Assembly (NCBI GenBank): GCA_913775005.1
Contig: CAJYKY010000441.1
Location: 1-7,744 of the forward strand
Length of the DNA stretch: 7,744 nucleotides
DNA from: an uncultured Achromobacter sp.
GTDB taxonomy: Bacteria > Pseudomonadota > Gammaproteobacteria > Burkholderiales > Burkholderiaceae_B
Direction: 5' to 3'
Under the pieces are notes generated by a model, which searched no databases, was not told the origin of the DNA, and worked only from the letters and a program-made list of their open reading frames with translations. Position 1 is the stretch's first letter; the number at the start of each line of letters is the position of its first letter. Below are positions 1 to 5,785 of this stretch, in pieces. The position numbers were made by a program, and so were the translations under genes.

Positions 1-856
1 CATCGACATCTCGGGCGGCTCCGTGTCGTTCGGCAAGGATGTCACCGCCGACACCGGCCCGATCCGCATCAACAACACCGACCCGGCCGGCACGACGACC
101 TTCGCCGCCGGCACCACGGTCAAGGCCGCCACGGGCTTCACGCAGACCGGCGGCGCCGGCCTGACGCTGCCCGCGCAACTGCTTGTGACCCAAGGCCCCA
201 TCAGCCTGGGCGCACCGGCCAAGCTGCAAGGCGCCAACGCCACCATCAGCACCAACGGCGACATCACCGCCGTGGGCCTGTCGGGTCCGCAGACCTCGCT
301 GACGCTGGCCAGCGGCCCGCTGGGCGCGCTGCGCATCGGCCTGAACGACGCTGACCCGAGCCACAAGCTGGACGTGGCCGAGCTGATCGTTCCGACGGCA
401 GGTTCCGCAGACCTGTGGGGCACCATCGGCGGCAAGACCGGCCCGCTGGCCGCCGCGTCGATCAAGAGCTCGCTGGTGGGCTCGCCGTTCTACCTGAACG
501 GGTTCACGTGGGGTCCGACGGACACGGTCAACCGTTTGTCCGCCATCACGGCGCCGCGCTGGGTCATTCCCAGCACGCCCACCGCTGATTCGCTGTTCCG
601 TGGTACGGTGCCGTCTGATGGTTTTGGCCCCAACCCGCTGGGCGCGTATAGCGATCCGCAGGTGCTGAAGGTGGTGGCAAGCAACTTTGCCTGGCAATTC
701 ATGAACGGTGGTGACAACACCAGCCTGGCGGTACCGTCCAGCAATGGCCCGGTCCTGCAAACCCCCGGCAGCAACTCGCAGAAACCCGTCGTGGAAGGTA
801 CGCAATCTTCCGACGACGAGCGTCGCGACAACGACGCGCAATCCCGCACTCTTTGA
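1..856 (+). CDS. C-terminal part of a large filamentous-haemagglutinin-like exoprotein (5' end outside window)
   Basis: The frame is open from base 2 to a TGA at 854-856, giving 284 residues with no start inside the window, so this is the 3' end of a longer gene. The protein is rich in Gly, Thr, Ser, Ala and Asn with alternating short hydrophobic runs (such as DITAVGLSG and TSLTLASGPLGALRIGL). This is typical of beta-helix adhesins secreted by the two-partner route. The final ~100 residues lose the repeat character and the end is polar and charged (SSDDERRDNDAQSRTL). There is no terminal aromatic beta-strand like that of an autotransporter barrel, which argues for a TpsA-type or other secreted passenger rather than a classical autotransporter. 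It is probably co-transcribed with the SapC-family gene 9 bases downstream. The exact family cannot be fixed without the N-terminal half. It is sure to be coding but only moderately sure in its function. Confidence 0.72.
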   Translation, partial: IDISGGSVSFGKDVTADTGPIRINNTDPAGTTTFAAGTTVKAATGFTQTGGAGLTLPAQLLVTQGPISLGAPAKLQGANATISTNGDITAVGLSGPQTSLTLASGPLGALRIGLNDADPSHKLDVAELIVPTAGSADLWGTIGGKTGPLAAASIKSSLVGSPFYLNGFTWGPTDTVNRLSAITAPRWVIPSTPTADSLFRGTVPSDGFGPNPLGAYSDPQVLKVVASNFAWQFMNGGDNTSLAVPSSNGPVLQTPGSNSQKPVVEGTQSSDDERRDNDAQSRTL

Positions 857-865
857 TTCGACACC

Positions 866-1624
866 ATGACTACGCAGACTTCGCTTCCCCTGTTCTACGA
901 ACAACCCCGTCCTCTGGCTGCCGGCGTGCATGCCAACCTGTCGCTGGCGGGCAACACGGGCTTCGCCTACGCGGCCACGACCAACGCCGTGCCGCTGGTC
1001 GCCACCGAGCTGCCCACCGCCTGCCGTCACTTCCCCATCGTCTTCACCGACGGTGATCAGCCCACGCCCGTCGCGGTGCTGGGTGTGCGCGGCCAGGAAA
1101 ACCTGTTTGTGGATGCCCAGGGCCAATGGCGCGCCGGCACCTACATCCCGGCCTATGTCCGCCGCTACCCCTTCATCTTCATGGAGAACGAAGACCGCAG
1201 CCAGTTCACGCTGTGCGTGGACGAAAAGGCCGCTTCGGTGGTCGAAGGCCGCGACAACCCCTTCTTTGACGAAGCGGGCGAACCCACGGACCTGGCCCGC
1301 AGCGCGCTGGAATTCTGCCGCGACTACCAGAACCAGCACGCCTACACGATGGAATTCGCCAAGGCGCTGGCTGACGCCGACCTCTTGATCGAAAACCGCG
1401 CGGACATTACGTTGGCCGATGGTCAGCGCCTGGCCATGTCGGGCTTCAAGGTGATCGACGAAGCCAAGTTCAACAAGCTGTCTGACGAAGAGTTCCTGCG
1501 CTGGCGCGCCAACGGCTGGCTGCCGCTGGTCTATTGCCACCTGCTGTCGATCAACACCTGGCCCGCCCTGATCAACCAGGTGCAGCCAACGGCCCCGGCC
1601 GAAGAAGCCGCCGCCGAAGCGTAA
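866..1624 (+). CDS. SapC-family protein
   Basis: This 252-residue protein has the features I associate with the SapC family (PF07277): an early FYEQPRPL-like segment, a central YVRRYPFIF motif near residues 97-105, a CVDE segment, a NPFFDEAGEPT segment, and a C-terminal 'SGFKVIDEAKFNKLSDEEF...NGWLPLVYCHLLS' region (quoted in part). The family is named after a Campylobacter S-layer locus gene. It is widespread in proteobacteria and its biochemical role is not established. No signal peptide or membrane span is visible, so a cytoplasmic location is likely. The last 12 residues are a low-complexity Pro/Ala/Glu tail. The ATG at 866 lies 9 bases after the upstream stop and has no good Shine-Dalgarno sequence, which suggests coupling to translation of the exoprotein gene. 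A strong terminator follows. The pairing with a large secreted protein fits a surface-layer or secretion-associated role, but that is inference. Confidence 0.88.
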   Translation: MTTQTSLPLFYEQPRPLAAGVHANLSLAGNTGFAYAATTNAVPLVATELPTACRHFPIVFTDGDQPTPVAVLGVRGQENLFVDAQGQWRAGTYIPAYVRRYPFIFMENEDRSQFTLCVDEKAASVVEGRDNPFFDEAGEPTDLARSALEFCRDYQNQHAYTMEFAKALADADLLIENRADITLADGQRLAMSGFKVIDEAKFNKLSDEEFLRWRANGWLPLVYCHLLSINTWPALINQVQPTAPAEEAAAEA

Positions 1625-1647
1625 TTGCGATAGCGATAGCGGTAAAA

Positions 1648-1677
1648 AAATAAGGCTGCCCTCGGGCAGCCTTATTT
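1648..1677. terminator. Bidirectional intrinsic terminator between convergent genes
   Basis: This is a perfect 14-bp inverted repeat with arms AAATAAGGCTGCCC (1648-1661) and GGGCAGCCTTATTT (1664-1677) around a 2-base centre. In RNA the loop would open to about 4 bases. An A-run at 1644-1650 provides the U-tract for minus-strand transcripts, and TTATTTATTT on the right provides one for plus-strand transcripts. It lies 23 bases after the SapC stop and 18 bases beyond the alaA stop, so it can end both transcripts. Confidence 0.93.
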
Positions 1678-1695
1678 ATTTCTGTTGCGCTTCGT

Positions 1696-2973
1696 TCATG
1701 CGCCCACGGCGAGCGGGGCGGCGGTAGCTTCGCGCGCCCCCGGCACCTTCTTGCTGTGCTTGTTGCGATAGTCTTCCAGGAACTTGGCGATGCGGCTGAT
1801 AGCCGCGCGCAGGTCCGGTTCATGCGGCAGGAACACAATGCGGAAGTGATCCGGGCGCGACCAGTTAAAGCCCGTGCCCTGCACCAGCATCACGCGCGTG
1901 GCTTCCAGCAGTTGCAGGAAGAACTGGCGGTCGTCTTCAATCGGGTACACCTCGGGATCCAGGCGCGGGAACATGTACAGCGCGGCCTGCGGCTTGACGC
2001 AAGTCACACCCGGAATCGCGGTGATCAGCTCATACGCCAGGTCGCGCTGGCGGCGCAGCCGGCCGCCTTCGCAGACGAGGTCGTTGATGCTTTGGTAGCC
2101 GCCCAGCGCGGTCTGGATTGCCCACTGGCCCGGCACGTTGGCGCACAGCCGCATGTTGGCCAGCATGTTCAGGCCTTCGATGTAATCGCGAGCGCTGTGC
2201 TTGTCGCCCGACACCACCAGCCAGCCCGCGCGATAGCCGCAAGCGCGGTAGCTCTTGGACAGCGAGTTGAAGGTCAGCGTCAGCACGTCGGTGGACAGGC
2301 TGGCCATCGCTGTGTGCTTCACGTCGTCGTACAGCACCTTGTCGTAGACCTCGTCGGCCAGGATGACCAGGCCGTGCTCGCGTGCAATCGCGATGATTTC
2401 CTGCAAGACGTCATCGGGGTACAGCACGCCGGTCGGGTTGTTCGGGTTGATCACCACGATGCCCTTGGTGCGCGGCGTGATCTTGGCGCGGATGTCGTCC
2501 AGATCGGGAATCCAGCCGTTGGCTTCGTCGCACAGGTAGTGCACCGGGGTGCCGCCGGACAGGCTGGTCACGGCCGTCCACAGCGGGTAGTCGGGCGCCG
2601 GCAGCAGCAGTTCGTCGCCATCATCCAGCAACGCGTTGGTGGCCATCGCGATCAGGTCCGATGCGCCGTTGCCCAGATACACGTCTTCCAGCGTGACCCC
2701 TTCCACGCCCTGCTGTTGGGTGTAATGCATGACCGCCTTGCGCGCGGCGAAGATGCCCTTGCTGTCCGAATAGCCCGCCGAATTGGGCAGGTTGCGGATC
2801 ATGTCCTGCTGGACTTCCTCGGGGGCATCGAAGCCGAACACGGCGAGGTTGCCGATGTTCAGCTTGATGAGCTGCTGCCCTTCGTCTTCCATCTGCTTGG
2901 CCCGATCCATGATGGGACCACGAATGTCGTACAGGACGTGCGCCAGCTTGTTGGATTTCTTAATGGGTTTCAT
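1696..2973 (-). CDS. alaA: Alanine aminotransferase (AlaA-type PLP enzyme)
   Basis: This 425-residue fold-type I aminotransferase matches remembered E. coli AlaA along its whole length. AlaA converts pyruvate and glutamate to alanine and 2-oxoglutarate in the cytoplasm. Visible landmarks are the N-terminal YDIRGP segment (15-20), PAPDYPLW (125-132), NPNNPTG (176-182) with the cofactor-contacting Asn179, LADEVYD with Asp207 and Tyr210, the Schiff-base lysine Lys240 in SLSKSYR, MRLCANVPGQ (274-283), and the substrate-carboxylate Arg378 in DHFRIVF. About 20 residues after the usual end form a Lys- and Ala-rich tail absent from E. coli. An in-frame ATG exists six codons upstream (2991), but the family begins at MKPIKKS, so 2973 was chosen. 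Neither start has a convincing Shine-Dalgarno sequence. The gene is convergent with the SapC gene and shares its terminator. A related broad-specificity transaminase role cannot be excluded. Confidence 0.9.
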   Translation of the reverse strand: MKPIKKSNKLAHVLYDIRGPIMDRAKQMEDEGQQLIKLNIGNLAVFGFDAPEEVQQDMIRNLPNSAGYSDSKGIFAARKAVMHYTQQQGVEGVTLEDVYLGNGASDLIAMATNALLDDGDELLLPAPDYPLWTAVTSLSGGTPVHYLCDEANGWIPDLDDIRAKITPRTKGIVVINPNNPTGVLYPDDVLQEIIAIAREHGLVILADEVYDKVLYDDVKHTAMASLSTDVLTLTFNSLSKSYRACGYRAGWLVVSGDKHSARDYIEGLNMLANMRLCANVPGQWAIQTALGGYQSINDLVCEGGRLRRQRDLAYELITAIPGVTCVKPQAALYMFPRLDPEVYPIEDDRQFFLQLLEATRVMLVQGTGFNWSRPDHFRIVFLPHEPDLRAAISRIAKFLEDYRNKHSKKVPGAREATAAPLAVGA

Positions 2974-3163
2974 AGACGATGATTCATGCATTGCGCGGCA
3001 CTTCAGGAGGGGGATGCGGGGAAATATGGTACACGGCGCAGGGCGAAATCCCCAACTGACGGGGCGGACAGTGCCGTGGATAGTTACCAGGCCAGTGCGG
3101 GCGCGCGGGCCGGCCCCCGCCGGGACCGGCGACCTGAACTGTCCCCGAGTACTGTCCTCCCCC
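2974..3163. other. Intergenic region between prfH and alaA, with GC-rich palindromes
   Basis: This 190-base spacer follows the prfH stop and precedes alaA on the minus strand. It holds a perfect GCCGG-GA-CCGGC palindrome (3119-3130) beside a longer GC-rich inverted repeat (GCGGG at 3097-3101 with CCCGC at 3116-3120). There are also two direct copies of ACTGTCC (3138-3144 and 3151-3157) with an inverted copy, GGACAGT, at 3065-3071. The hairpins could slow or end prfH transcription, but no U-tract follows them. A weak alaA promoter candidate is TTGGGG (minus, 3055-3050), an 18-base gap, then TACCAT (3031-3026). I would not rely on it. Confidence 0.5.
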
Positions 3164-3778
3164 CTACACGGGTTCGAACTTTTCCCCCCGGAACACGCGC
3201 GCGGGGCTGCCGCGTTCCACCTCGTGATGCATCTGCCGGCGCTGTGCGCGCTGGCCCGCCTGCAACTGCTGCTTCAGCGTCGCCAGGCGGTGCGCGATCA
3301 GCATCACGGCAATGCGTTTGTTGGCATGCTGGCTGCGCTCGGTCTGGACCTTTACCGACAAACCCGTCGCCACATGGGTGGCGCGTATCGCCGACGCCGT
3401 CTTGTTGACGTGCTGGCCGCCCGGGCCCGAAGACCGGGTGGCTTCAAAGCGGATGTCGCCCGCCAGCGCCGGGGCGGGCGCCTCGCAACGCGCCGCGCCG
3501 ATGAACCAGTTCTTGCGCAGATGCCCCGGCCGGCAGGGGCTGGCGCAGATCCACTGGATCGACCCTTCCCACGCCGCAGCCAGCGCACCAGCACCCGCGC
3601 CGTCCAGGCTCAGCAACACCGACCGGAAGGTGCCGGCGCGCTCGCCCGCCACGCTTTCCAGCACGTCGGCATCCACGCCTTGCGCCTGGGCTTCGCGCAG
3701 CAGTCGGCCCAGCGCCTTGCTGACCGCCAGGCAGCATTCCTCGGGGCCATGCGCGGCAGATAGCTGTAGCAGCACCAT
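3164..3778 (-). CDS. prfH: Peptide chain release factor H (PrfH), ribosome rescue
   Basis: This 204-residue release-factor homologue consists mainly of a GGQ domain and lacks the codon-recognition domain of RF1/RF2. The catalytic loop SSGPGGQHVNKT is at 116-127 (GGQ 120-122) and triggers peptidyl-tRNA hydrolysis in the large subunit. Other family marks are the N-terminal MVLLQLSAAHGPEECC, IQWICASPCRP (74-84), RKNWF (88-92) and the basic helix ERSQHANKR (147-155). PrfH is known to act on ribosomes cleaved in the 16S decoding centre, releasing the nascent chain so that the partner RtcB can repair the subunit. The ATG at 3778 overlaps the rtcB stop in a TGATG junction and matches the family length and N-terminus. 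A GTG three codons upstream (3787) would give 207 residues and is less likely. The last codons spell a chance GGTTCGAAC-like string that resembles a tRNA T-loop but is coding. Confidence 0.93.
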   Translation of the reverse strand: MVLLQLSAAHGPEECCLAVSKALGRLLREAQAQGVDADVLESVAGERAGTFRSVLLSLDGAGAGALAAAWEGSIQWICASPCRPGHLRKNWFIGAARCEAPAPALAGDIRFEATRSSGPGGQHVNKTASAIRATHVATGLSVKVQTERSQHANKRIAVMLIAHRLATLKQQLQAGQRAQRRQMHHEVERGSPARVFRGEKFEPV

Positions 3779-4914
3779 CAGCAGCACCCTCCCCGCGTCT
3801 TGTATGTCAGCACCGGACGCAGTGTCGCCAGCACCTTGATCAGGCCCGCGTCCGACAGGCTAGCCACCACGCTGTCCACCGGCTTGTAGGCCTCGGGCGC
3901 TTCTTCATAGATCAGCGCCTTGTCCTGGCAAACCACGTGATTGCCCAGCTTCGTGCGCGCCAGCTGCGCCGGCGTGTAGCGCTTGAACAGCCGGCCCTTG
4001 CACTCGCTGCGCATCCACTTGCGCCCTGCCCCGTGGGCCAGGGAATAGAGGCTCACGTCGCTGGGGATAGGCTGCACCAGATAGCTGAAGTCACCGCGCG
4101 AACCGGGAATGACGACCAGGCCGGCATCGGCCGGCGTGGCGCCCTTGCGATGCAGCCAGCCCGATTCGCCGTGAATGGTCGCAGGTGTCACCAGGTTGTG
4201 ATCCACGTCCAGCAACTGACCGCCTTGCGCGCCCAGGCGCCCAAGGATGCGGCGCGCGATCAGTTGCCGGTTGGCGCGCGCAAACTGCAAGGCGCCTTCG
4301 TGCTGCGCCAGGTACGCGCGGCAATCGGCACTGTCGTCCGCCAGACCGTCGTGGCTGTGCTGGCGCCCGTGCTCGTCAAGAATGGCGCGGCCCAGGCCGC
4401 GCGAACCGCTATGCACCAGCAGCAACAGCTGACGCGTGTCCAGCGGGAGTGCTGCCATCGCGTCGGCGTCGTAGATGTCTTCAATGCGTTGCAGTTCGGC
4501 AAAGTGATTGCCGCCGCCGATCGTGCCCAACGCCGCGCCAAAGCCCACGCCCGCGGGCGCAAGATCGGCAATCAGCGTTTGCCACGATTCGTCCAGCGGG
4601 CCGTCGATGTTGCCCAGCCGCTTTTCCAGCTTATCCACGGCGACTTTGCCGGCCACCATATCGGTGGACCATAGCGCCATGCCGCAGCCGATATCGCCGC
4701 CGATCAGCGCCGGGTACAAACGGCCAACGGAAAAAAAGGAAGCGCCCACCGGATACCCCCGGCCGGGATGCAGATCAGGCAAGCCGGCCACGCGGCGCAT
4801 GCCGGCAAGCTTGGACGTGGTGTGAAGTTGTTGGATCGCGTTACCTTCGATCCAGGTGTCGTCCGAGGCGATAAGCGTTACGCGCTCGGACAGATGTTGA
4901 ATGCAATTGCCCAT
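3778..4914 (-). CDS. rtcB: RNA ligase RtcB, PrfH-associated type
   Basis: This 378-residue RtcB (PF01139) joins RNA 3'-phosphate or 2',3'-cyclic phosphate ends to 5'-OH ends using GTP and Mn2+. The active site looks complete: Asp74 and Cys77 in GDIGCGM, His137 in GGGNHF, His168 in HSGSRG, His239 in DVDHN, the HRKGAT loop at 255-260, and His294 in LAHGAGRK, the expected guanylylated residue. It is shorter than E. coli housekeeping RtcB (about 408) and has marks of the PrfH-linked group: an MGN start, DLHPGRGYP (47-55), SECKGRLFKRYT and the ending LRPVLTYKTRGG. In this pairing the known substrate is 16S rRNA nicked near A1493/G1494, for example by colicin E3. No archease gene or rtcA lies nearby. 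The ATG at 4914 has only a weak GGAA upstream. The gene overlaps prfH by one base. Confidence 0.94.
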   Translation of the reverse strand: MGNCIQHLSERVTLIASDDTWIEGNAIQQLHTTSKLAGMRRVAGLPDLHPGRGYPVGASFFSVGRLYPALIGGDIGCGMALWSTDMVAGKVAVDKLEKRLGNIDGPLDESWQTLIADLAPAGVGFGAALGTIGGGNHFAELQRIEDIYDADAMAALPLDTRQLLLLVHSGSRGLGRAILDEHGRQHSHDGLADDSADCRAYLAQHEGALQFARANRQLIARRILGRLGAQGGQLLDVDHNLVTPATIHGESGWLHRKGATPADAGLVVIPGSRGDFSYLVQPIPSDVSLYSLAHGAGRKWMRSECKGRLFKRYTPAQLARTKLGNHVVCQDKALIYEEAPEAYKPVDSVVASLSDAGLIKVLATLRPVLTYKTRGGCC

Positions 4915-5115
4915 GGAAATTCCAGATCAGGTCAAGAAAGGGCTTGCTGCCGCGCGGCGCAAATGCAATGCGCAGCCGAAGACGCGCCAGGCCGTCCGAA
5001 ACGGACAGGCAAGCGGACGCGTGACAGCGTAAGACCCTGTGTGACAGGTCCGGGCCGAGCTACTGCGAAAGGGTGTTGTACCGAGACGGTCTACAACACC
5101 GAAGATTCAGTTTGA
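4915..5115 (-). promoter_or_regulatory. Structured leader upstream of rtcB-prfH
   Basis: On the minus strand, between the mini-ORF stop and the rtcB start, several inverted repeats occur in series. The first is GGTGTTGTA/TACAACACC (5092-5100 with 5072-5080; 9 bp, plus an inner CCG/CGG). Then come CCTGT/ACAGG (5036-5048), ACGC/GCGT (5017-5030), and GTCCG/CGGAC around AAA (4994-5006), extended by GCC/GGC. GTCCG occurs at 4994 and 5048 and CGGAC at 5002 and 5014, so alternative pairings are possible. GTGACAG is directly repeated at 5021 and 5041. No U-tract follows any of the hairpins. The region has no convincing longer ORF. A regulatory leader is the most sensible reading, but the mechanism is unproven. 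Confidence 0.45.
5072..5100 (-). promoter_or_regulatory. Stable hairpin directly after the leader ORF
   Basis: A perfect 9-bp stem is formed by 5072-5080 and 5092-5100, with three further base pairs inside (CCG 5081-5083 with CGG 5087-5089) and a 2-base bulge. In the minus direction it starts 15 bases after the TAG of the 12-codon ORF, close enough for a ribosome at the stop codon to touch or melt it. The sequence after it is not U-rich, so it is not a standard terminator. Confidence 0.5.
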
Positions 5116-5154
5116 CTAGGCGCGGCCTGCAAGGCGGGAAGTTTGTTTTTGCAT
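5116..5154 (-). CDS. Candidate 12-residue leader peptide upstream of rtcB
   Basis: ATG at 5154 to TAG at 5116 encodes MQKQTSRLAGRA. It is preceded by AGGAGG (5168-5163), 8 bases from the ATG, the best ribosome-binding site in the window and far better than that of rtcB. The peptide is basic and polar, with no membrane character. The ORF is too short for standard gene finders. Its position upstream of a hairpin and of a translation-repair operon suggests a leader peptide whose translation state controls downstream expression. I do not recognise it as a known peptide, and chance cannot be excluded for so short an ORF. The strong Shine-Dalgarno sequence is the main argument that it is translated. 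Confidence 0.5.
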   Translation of the reverse strand: MQKQTSRLAGRA

Positions 5155-5298
5155 GATGTTTTCCTCCTGTGCAGAACGGTTGATGGCGAAGAATGGGGGC
5201 AATCACGGAAGTGATGTTGCACGCGTGTTGTGCGCATGGCGCGGCGTGGCCAGGGCGTGACTGTATCACCGTCGACGACGCGCAGTGCCAGTGGGAGG
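5155..5298. other. Non-coding stretch upstream of the leader ORF
   Basis: This stretch lies between the DUF3606 terminator and the mini-ORF. It contains the AGGAGG ribosome-binding site (minus, 5168-5163) and should contain the rtcB-prfH promoter on the minus strand. No pair of elements matches a sigma-70 promoter well; TACAGT (minus) within the GTGATACAGTCAC segment near 5260-5272 is a weak -10-like hexamer without a -35 partner. ORFs crossing this stretch have no family resemblance and I take them as chance. Confidence 0.4.
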
Positions 5299-5299
5299 C

Positions 5300-5319
5300 A
5301 AAAAATGCCGGCATCGGCA
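5300..5319 (-). terminator. Probable intrinsic terminator of the DUF3606 gene
   Basis: In the minus direction the sequence reads TGCCG-ATGC-CGGCA (5319-5306) followed directly by six T residues (5305-5300). The stem is only 5 bp but GC-rich, and the U-tract is clear. It lies about 76 bases after the stop codon of the small DUF3606 gene. It would also insulate the rtcB-prfH leader from transcription coming from upstream. Confidence 0.6.
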
Positions 5320-5395
5320 GGCAGCGTGTCGGAATTTCACGACAACGCGGACAGCGCAAGGATGCTGCCCGCGCCCCGTCCACCTACAACCGCCC

Positions 5396-5569
5396 CTATT
5401 TGCTCAGATATCTTTTTACGGCCGCAACGGACACGCCCACCGACGCGACCGCCTGGCGGATCTCTTGTTCAGAGACCCCGAATTTTTCCGTCCAATATTG
5501 CAGGTCGCGCGGTTCGTTCACGTTGACCCACCATCGGTCCCACGGCGCTAGGCTGTTTGGCTGTTCCAT
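5396..5569 (-). CDS. Small DUF3606-family protein
   Basis: This 57-residue protein begins MEQPNSLAPWDRWWVNVNEP. It carries the DUF3606 (PF12244) pattern: an E-x-x-DLQYWTEKFGVS segment followed by EIRQAVASVGVSVAAVKRYL, which predicts a small helical fold like a helix-turn-helix or HeH domain. Its function is not known. The open frame extends upstream to 5755, but that extension has no family resemblance and family members are about 55-70 residues long, so the ATG at 5569 was chosen. Its Shine-Dalgarno sequence is weak. The gene is divergent from the ferritin-like gene and has its own terminator. Such small proteins often sit among stress genes in proteobacteria, but nothing here proves that role. 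Confidence 0.82.
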   Translation of the reverse strand: MEQPNSLAPWDRWWVNVNEPRDLQYWTEKFGVSEQEIRQAVASVGVSVAAVKRYLSK

Positions 5570-5785
5570 GATGTTGCCCAGAAAGGCTAGCTTGATGGCT
5601 CTTCCGCAAGTGGCGTACCCAAACGTGAGCGCAGCGTCTGTCGCAAACGAAGGGATCGCGCATTGGAAAAAAAGCGGCGCGCAGGAATGTCGTTTGCTGG
5701 AGCACAGGGCTGGGAAAACCGCATGGGCAGGCGATTCTCGCCACGCCCGACGCATGCGCTATTCCCTTATCCACAGGAGCTCGCG
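5570..5785. other. Divergent intergenic region (DUF3606 / ferritin-like gene)
   Basis: This 216-base region must hold the promoters for both divergent genes. A good AGGAG (5775-5779) serves the ATG at 5786. I see no sigma-70 pair with proper spacing and no clear operator palindrome. Frames open on either strand here lack similarity to the conserved parts of the flanking proteins and are treated as non-coding. Confidence 0.5.

Noticed and set aside
1627..1640. Short GCGATA tandem repeat after the SapC stop
   Set aside because: Only about two copies are present, with no larger structure; it is likely chance.
1756..2982. Long plus-strand open frame (408 codons) opposite alaA
   Set aside because: It is an antisense shadow in GC-rich DNA; the minus-strand frame matches AlaA throughout with all active-site residues.
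3005..3016. AGGAGGGGG followed by ATG on the plus strand at 3014, suggesting a plus-strand gene over prfH
   Set aside because: The frame runs antisense through prfH, its protein is Arg/Ala-rich with no family resemblance, and the opposite strand is clearly coding.
3035..3075. CAGGGCGAAATCCCCAAC followed by TGACGGGG, faintly like the start of an FMN or cobalamin riboswitch
   Set aside because: The other conserved boxes are missing, and the plus strand downstream carries no sense gene, only the antisense of prfH.
3168..3180. GGGTTCGAAC string resembling a tRNA T-loop, which could mark a tRNA gene or attachment site
   Set aside because: It encodes the last residues of PrfH (KFEPV), and no acceptor, D or anticodon arms are found around it.
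3937..4674. Plus-strand open frame opposite rtcB
   Set aside because: It is a shadow of rtcB with Ala/Arg/Gln-rich composition and no recognisable domain.
5060..5383. Minus-strand 107-codon frame across the rtcB leader
   Set aside because: Its residues are Cys/Arg/Pro/His-rich without domain features, it crosses a terminator and the hairpins, and it lacks a good ribosome-binding site.
5570..5755. Upstream extension of the DUF3606 frame to a start at 5755
   Set aside because: The extra 62 residues have no family match and would more than double the normal length.
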